Translations under genes and position numbers: made by a program
In this document: positions 58,601 through 64,000 of the stretch, in pieces
Layout of the letters: every line of letters begins with the position of its first letter
How positions within the stretch are numbered: the first letter of the stretch is position 1
The notes under the pieces: generated by a model
Databases searched by the model: none
Told to the model about the DNA's origin: nothing
The model's input: only the letters and a program-made list of their open reading frames with translations
Assembly: GCA_029931535.1 (NCBI GenBank)
Contig: JAQPZY010001560.1
Coordinates: 3,844,001-3,908,000, forward strand
Length of the DNA: 64,000 nucleotides
Direction of reading: 5' to 3'
From: Margaritifera margaritifera
Taxonomy: Eukaryota > Mollusca > Bivalvia > Unionida > Margaritiferidae

Positions 58601-58794
58601 TACTTGTGTATAAGTTGGGTCCAACTGTAAGCCGCACAGACCCAGATCTACCATCGCCAGAAGATTTGGGTCTATGCAGTTTGTTAGGAGTAATCAGTAG
58701 AACAAGCAACATAGACCTTGATCTGCTGGCGCATTATGCGATGGCAGATCAGGGTCTATGTTTTGTGCAGTTGGACCCGACTTGTACATGAGTA
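58601..58794. mobile_element. Foldback MITE, copy 2
   Basis: Left arm TACTTGTGTATAAGTTGGGT and then CCAACTG; the right arm read inward is TACTCATGTACAAGTCGGGT and CCAACTG. The interior cacagacccagatctaccat and agtaatcagtagaacaagca matches the 16.75-kb copy. Confidence 0.82.
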
Positions 58795-59290
58795 TATACA
58801 GTATTTCTTAGCACATTTGCTGAATTAGGAGGGTCTAAGCTATTTTATCAAATCTGCATGGGTTAGTCATATACATAATATGGCAGCTGAAGTAAATAAA
58901 GCTTAACTTGCCAGTTTATTTAGCTGATGAAGTGCAAAAAAGAATCGCGTCTTCAAGCTGCAGATGTGCGGAGAAATAGTTGAAGAACATAAGTGTTAAG
59001 TTTCTTGGTGATGCATGTTATCTGAATGATTCTCTTACATTGAAAACCAACAGATCTGAATGATCTAGGAATCCTGTAAGATTTTATCATGTCATAGACC
59101 TTAGGAGTAATGCTTAGCGTCATAAAAAGTCACATATAGGCTTTAAGCGTTAATGTGTCCTCAGCTGATCAGTATGCTGTCCAAACCCTTGGATCCCAGA
59201 ATGTAGTATGTTATCACTTGTGCCTTTGAAAGTAGATGATAAAGTCAGTGAAAAATGTTAAAACCTCACTATTACTTCTATTTCTTGTAG

Positions 59291-59311
59291 AGTCTGGTGA
59301 ATTTCACATAG
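59291..59311 (+). CDS. Candidate terminal coding exon (SLVNFT, stop)
   Basis: A good acceptor (attacttctatttcttgtag) opens a phase-0 reading of AGT CTG GTG AAT TTC ACA TAG, which would close the SA frame after the microexon. An AATAAA signal at about 62214 could end the long 3' UTR this implies. There is no family similarity in six residues, so this is a possibility only. Confidence 0.2.
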   Translation, partial: SLVNFT

Positions 59312-59666
59312 TACCCAACAGAAGACACTGTGACAGACATCTCTCTGAAGGGAGAAATTAAATCTCATTTTTCACAACATTTGTAGCAAGTCAGCGCCAC
59401 CAAAGCATGAAAAATAGAGAAATTCAAGAAAATAATTCAGCAACATTTGGTCCAGTCCTATGTGACTTTTATCAAGAAAATTGTCTTTATGTAAATTACA
59501 TAAATTGTGTACTCATTCTCATCAAAGATGTATTGAAAGCACAAGTCATTTATAGTTCAAAAATATTGGTGTTATATTTCATTTTGTTCATAATCATTTG
59601 TTGTTATGCATGTCAACATTTTTGCATGTCAACATTTTTCTTTTTGTCTTCTCTGATTACTGTCTC

Positions 59667-59869
59667 TACTTGCATGTAAGTCCGATCCAACTGCAAACTG
59701 CACAGACCCAGGGCTGCCATCACATAATTTGCAGGTAGATCTGGGTCTTTGCAGTTTCTTGGGACTAATCAGTAGAACAAACAACATACACCCTAATCTG
59801 CCAGCACATTATGTGAAGGCAGAACCAGGTCTATGTTGTTTGCAGTTGGACTTGACTTATAAGCGAGTA
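59667..59869. mobile_element. Foldback MITE, copy 3
   Basis: Arms TACTTGCATGTAAGTCCGAT and inward right TACTCGCTTATAAGTCAAGT, each followed by CCAACTG. Same centre as copies 1 and 2. It lies only ~870 bp from copy 2 in the same orientation. Confidence 0.82.
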
Positions 59870-60295
59870 TATATGGTACTTTGGCTTATTTTCAAGATAC
59901 ATCTGTTTAAACAATGAGACACTGACATTTTTTAAAAATGAATTCATTCAAAATCATAAAACGGTATACTGGTGTGTTTTTTATTACTCTTCAATTTTTT
60001 TTAGGATACATTTGAATTCATAAGCTAATTTTCACCCAATTGTTTTAGTAGTAAGCTTTTAGTGCAAAAGGTTTCCAGTCAGGAGTTGTTCATTTTGTGC
60101 AGTCACTCGTAAAGATCATGAAATATTGTTCAATTTCAGATTGTGTATAGAATGACATAAGGGTTTTTAATTTTCTTAAAACTAAGGTAGTAATTTTTTT
60201 CACTTTTGTATCACATTTATACCATGGAATATTTTACAAGTGGATCAAGCTCTGTCACTGCCATTACATGGATCATCAAGAAATTGCAAAGATTT

Positions 60296-61803
60296 TAGCT
60301 CACCTGGCCAAAAGGGCAAGTGAGCTTATGGTATTGCCCTGCGTCCATTTGTGCATCGTCCATCATCTGTCAACATCTAAAAAATAACTGGATATATTGA
60401 ACCAAATTTGGCAGAGAGCATCTTGGCATGAAGGGTTTTCAAGTTTATGCAAATTTGGCCAATGAGTCATCAAAATATGACTGTTGCCATTATGAAAAAA
60501 AAAACAAAAAAACCCCCCAGCTTTAAACTACGACTTAAAAACACTGTTTGATAGAATTTCATCAAATTTGACAGAAAGCATCCTGGCATAGAGGACTTTA
60601 AATTTAATACAAAAGTTGCCAATCTGCAATTATAATATGGCCACTGTTACTAAAATTAGAAAAACATTGAAACAACTTCTCAGAATCCTTTCAACAGAAT
60701 TTGACCAAATTTGACAGGAAGAATCCTGGCTTTAGTGGGTTTCAAATTTGTAGAAATGATGCTGATCTGCCTCAAATACAGCCAATGTTACTATAAATAG
60801 AGAATCCTTTAAACAACTTCTTTTCAAAAACTGCTCAGCAGAATTAGACCAAATTTGTCAGCATCCTGGCATAGCAGTATTTCAGATTGGTACAAATGAT
60901 GCTGATCTGCTGTCAAATATGACCACTGTTACTAATAATAGAAACCCTTTAAATGACTTCTTTCTCAAAACCTGCTCAACAGAATTTGCCCAGATTTGAC
61001 TCAAAACTTCCTGGCATGAAATTCAAGTTTGTACAAACAGTGTCAATCTCCTGATAAATATGGCTTTGATTAGTAAATATAGAAAAATCTTTAACGACTT
61101 GTCAAAAAATCACTAAACAAAATTTGCAACTAGGCATGAAGACCAATCATATTTATACAAATGATGCCAATCTGCCATCAAATATGGCTGCTGTTACTAA
61201 AATGGAAAAAAACCCCCCCAAAAAACCAGAAACTGCTCAGCAGAATTTGACCAAATTTGACATCAAGCATTCTGACATGATTTAAGTTTCTACAAATGAT
61301 TCCTCTGATCTGCCATCAAATATGGCTACTGTTACCAAAATAGAAACACCTTTAATAACTTCTCAAAAACTCTCAACCAAATTTGACCTGATTTGACAGA
61401 CAATGTACTAGCTTAAAGGCCTTTCTGATTTATGCAAATGATGCAGATCCACCATCAAATATGGCCACTATTTCAACAACAAAAAATAAAAAAAAACATT
61501 TTAACAACTCTAGCTCAAAAAACCACTAAAAACAATTTGACCAACTTTGACAATAAGTATCCTGGCATAGAGGCCTTTCAATATTGAATAAATAATGCTG
61601 ATGTGTCATCACATATGGATAAGGATACAGAAATATAGAAACCTTGAAAGAGTTGTTTTCATAACATTTGCAATCAACAGCATTGGAAGAAATGTCTACA
61701 GAGAGCATCCTATTGACCCATATTTCTTGGCCAATTGCTCTTGCATTTGGCTATTAGGTAGATGTCAGCCAGGTGAGTGATCTCAGGCCCACCTGAGGTC
61801 TCT
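60296..61803 (+). repeat. Composite repeat B (stem-loop head, ~140-bp units, ggtgag tail)
   Basis: Head AGCTCACCTGGCC, loop, then GGGCAAGTGAGCT and tatgg, an imperfect stem-loop like that of family A. About eight units of ~110-150 bp carry cagaatttgaccaaatttga, agcatcctggcatag, acaaatgatgctgatctgcc and atcaaatatggccactgtta. The end is gccaggtgagtgatctcagg then cccacctgaggtctct. The head plus internal-unit architecture equals family A with unrelated unit sequence. Confidence 0.85.
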
Positions 61804-61946
61804 TTTTTTTTAAAGAGTGCCTTTTACACACAATTGCATGGAGACATTGTATTATATCATGAACATATTTTTGCTAAAATTTAATATTTTCCTGGAAACT
61901 GTTAGTACCTGATTTGTAACATGTAGTCAGTGGTTTCAGCTATTTT

Positions 61947-61985
61947 TAGCTCACCTGTTGATAGGAATCAGGTGATCAAAAAGTT
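61947..61985 (+). repeat. Orphan stem-loop head
   Basis: AGCTCACCTGTTGATAGGAA then TCAGGTGAT repeats the head of family B just downstream of the full element, without a following array. Confidence 0.5.
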
Positions 61986-64000
61986 ATAGTTTATTTAATC
62001 AATCAAAGCTATAGTAGGTCATCATTACAATTAATCTGCTTTTTTTCCCCCCATAAGATCATTGAACACATACGTAGAATTAATCATTGTTAGGTTTTGC
62101 CTCATTTTCACATTCATGTACATAACCGTACTGACATATCATGTTGTTATACAGAGTTTCATTCATTCTTTCATTGTAAATACATGCATCTCAGCGAATA
62201 ACTATCTTGAAATAAAAGTTCTTTATTTGAAATTTTAGTTCTGTTCTTTTATTCTTTGATAATTGTTTGCATGTTTTTTGTTTTTAATTGTTGCATGATG
62301 AATTGATGTATATCCATGTTTATTTTAAGTTAAATTGACAAGTCCTTGCCATTGATTAAAAAAATATTCATCTAGTTCACTGGTAAATGCATTCATTGCT
62401 GAAATAATCTTGCAAGGTACACCAGGATAGCTGCCTGGTTGTACAAACAGCTTGTTTAGAAGCTACACTCACTTCAGAAGAAAACTGCTTTTGAAAGGAA
62501 CATTGTTTCTAGTTAGCTTGCATGTTTCCCAGACAGGTTGTCCTCAGCTTGCATGACAGTTCAGACAGTCAGAATCTGTCACTGAATGCACTCTGGTTAT
62601 TTTCAGACCAGGTACATGTCACATTTCACTTCATGAATGAATTGGGCTTATAAACTCCAAAATTCGACCACAAGTCTAAATTGTAATTGTGCAAAAAAGC
62701 CACTTAAGTTTTGAGAGAGTGTAATCTGCATTTGAAAACGCTGACATTGAATGCCATAAATTTTGCCTCATTTATTTATTTTAATTACTCATTTGTGTAT
62801 TTATTTGTTAGGAAATATAAACCTCTTTTGAGGCATCTTTTTTTTTTCTTATCGAATCTTCGTGTCTGTCCATTAATCTGGCACACATTCTCATTAGTGC
62901 AACAAGTCCTGCCATTTTTGACAGATTTCCATGAAACTTGGTAAATGTTAAGGTCACCATCTGAGGATGCGCAGATAGAAAAATCGCTTTAATGTCAGTA
63001 ATACCTTAACTGTCACTATTATTAAGCTGTACCTTTCCGCAATGGAAATACCTCGTCCATGCTAGATGCACCAACTCCCTTTTCTAGAGATTTCTTAGAA
63101 CATGTGCATCGACCCAGTCTGACCAACGTCATCGGTTCATGTGCTATAGCATGTCTTCATTCTTTTCGGACAACCATCGAGTCAACACGTGGAAAACACT
63201 ATCAAGAGAAAAAAAATATCTACAAGTGATGGTTTTACTAAATACCAGGGCTTGAGAGTCATAATTCTTTTTAGTGAAACTGTCCTTATGTATCAAAAAA
63301 TTATTGTTTGATAAGATAACAGTAGTAATTTTTAATTGGTGCATTTTGACTAATTAACCACCTACCCTCCTTACTCCTACGTAATGGTGTGGGACATTGT
63401 AGTAGGAATATGTAACGCAAATGCAAAAGGGTTAGATGTAATTATTAAGTGTCATAAAAAAATTGTCCATTCAAGAGTGTTTACAATTTGATGGGGGTCC
63501 TGATATTATTGTGATTATTGTTATTAATGCAATAGCATGGTCACAACACAAAATCTCCTAATAGTTGGTTTTTTGTAGAGATTCTAGGTGCCCTACATGT
63601 TTCAGTAATGTTCATAACATTACTATAACTTAAACAAATAAACACTGACATTTTTGTTTTTCAATACAAGTCTGTAGTAAAGAGTAACAATGAGACTGAC
63701 ACAACCCTTGTTATTATATTTCATCTGTTATTTGTTATCATACTAAAGTTTCTTGTTTTCAGAACTTTTATTTACATTTGTCTCAAATGGTTGGTAAGTG
63801 GGGGAATAAGAAGGGCCATGGGACACTCATTCAACTTGTATGTTGTGCATGAAATGTACACGAAAAGACATGTTCCATTCATTGTCTGTGGTGAGACAAC
63901 ATTTGGAACCTTGCCAAAAGTTGGCACACGTATAAGAAGAGGAAGGAGGCACGTTCTTCTTCTCCTTCTGGATCAGTTAGGTCACAAATTGTGCAAAACT

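Larger units (their letters stand above)
57136..64000 (+). other. Downstream intron or 3' region
   Basis: No confident exon. Holds foldback elements (58601-58794, 59667-59869), composite repeat B (60296-61803), a B-like stem-loop head at about 61947, an AATAAA at about 62214, and two weak exon candidates (59291, 63763). Stretches 57140-58600, 58800-59660 and 61990-64000 are otherwise unassigned. Confidence 0.75.

Overview
This is a stretch of an animal nuclear genome, AT-rich and intron-rich, and it carries one recognisable host gene. On the + strand, 12 exons (plus a likely 13-nt microexon) encode the C-terminal part of a cohesin STAG/SA (Scc3) subunit. Every splice site is canonical and every phase is compatible from 1122 to 57135. 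The 5' part of the gene lies upstream of the window. The last coding bases may lie downstream or in weakly supported terminal exons. No second host gene is convincing. Most other open frames are repeat translations, exon shadows or transposon relics.

The repeat content suggests a mollusc, probably a bivalve. The grounds are stem-loop-headed composite repeats (starts like AGCTCACCTGG...), arrays of degenerate ~140-165 bp units, ggtcaaggtcac-bearing repeats, tRNA-like SINEs, and a mix of I/Jockey-type LINE, DIRS-like, pogo/Tigger-like and hAT-like relics. The taxon is an inference from family style; no search was run.

Layout. 1-9.4 kb: exons 1-4, a ~32-bp tandem array, a small TA-flanked MITE, the first composite repeat array (ending at the exon 3 acceptor), a 1.2-kb hAT-like element with 7-bp flanking duplications, and a SINE. 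9.4-16.3 kb: a second SINE next to the 3' end of a minus-strand LINE, a 50-bp tandem array, two copies of a GGTTCATACA-ended MITE, ggtcaaggtcac repeats, and exon 5. 16.3-28.6 kb: a large intron with a 203-bp foldback element, a ~1.25-kb minisatellite of 39-bp units, a composite array and hairpin repeats. 28.6-36.0 kb: exons 6-8 among three composite arrays. 36.0-41.0 kb: a DIRS-like relic split by a Tigger-like element that keeps the start of a transposase, a second CAGTCAAACC MITE, and exon 9. 41.0-51.0 kb: a decayed I/Jockey-type LINE (ORF1 knuckles, APE endonuclease, RT, C-terminus) interrupted by a TIR transposon, then a composite array interrupted by a second transposon with similar GCCAACC ends. 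51.0-57.1 kb: exons 10-12 and the microexon, with degenerate repeats and a SINE-seeded 25-bp minisatellite. 57.1-64 kb: two more foldback elements, a second composite-repeat family with a clean stem-loop head, and unassigned sequence.

The host function visible here is the C-terminal region of a chromatin-bound cohesin subunit. The rest is intronic repeat turnover, with several nested insertions whose order can be read directly.
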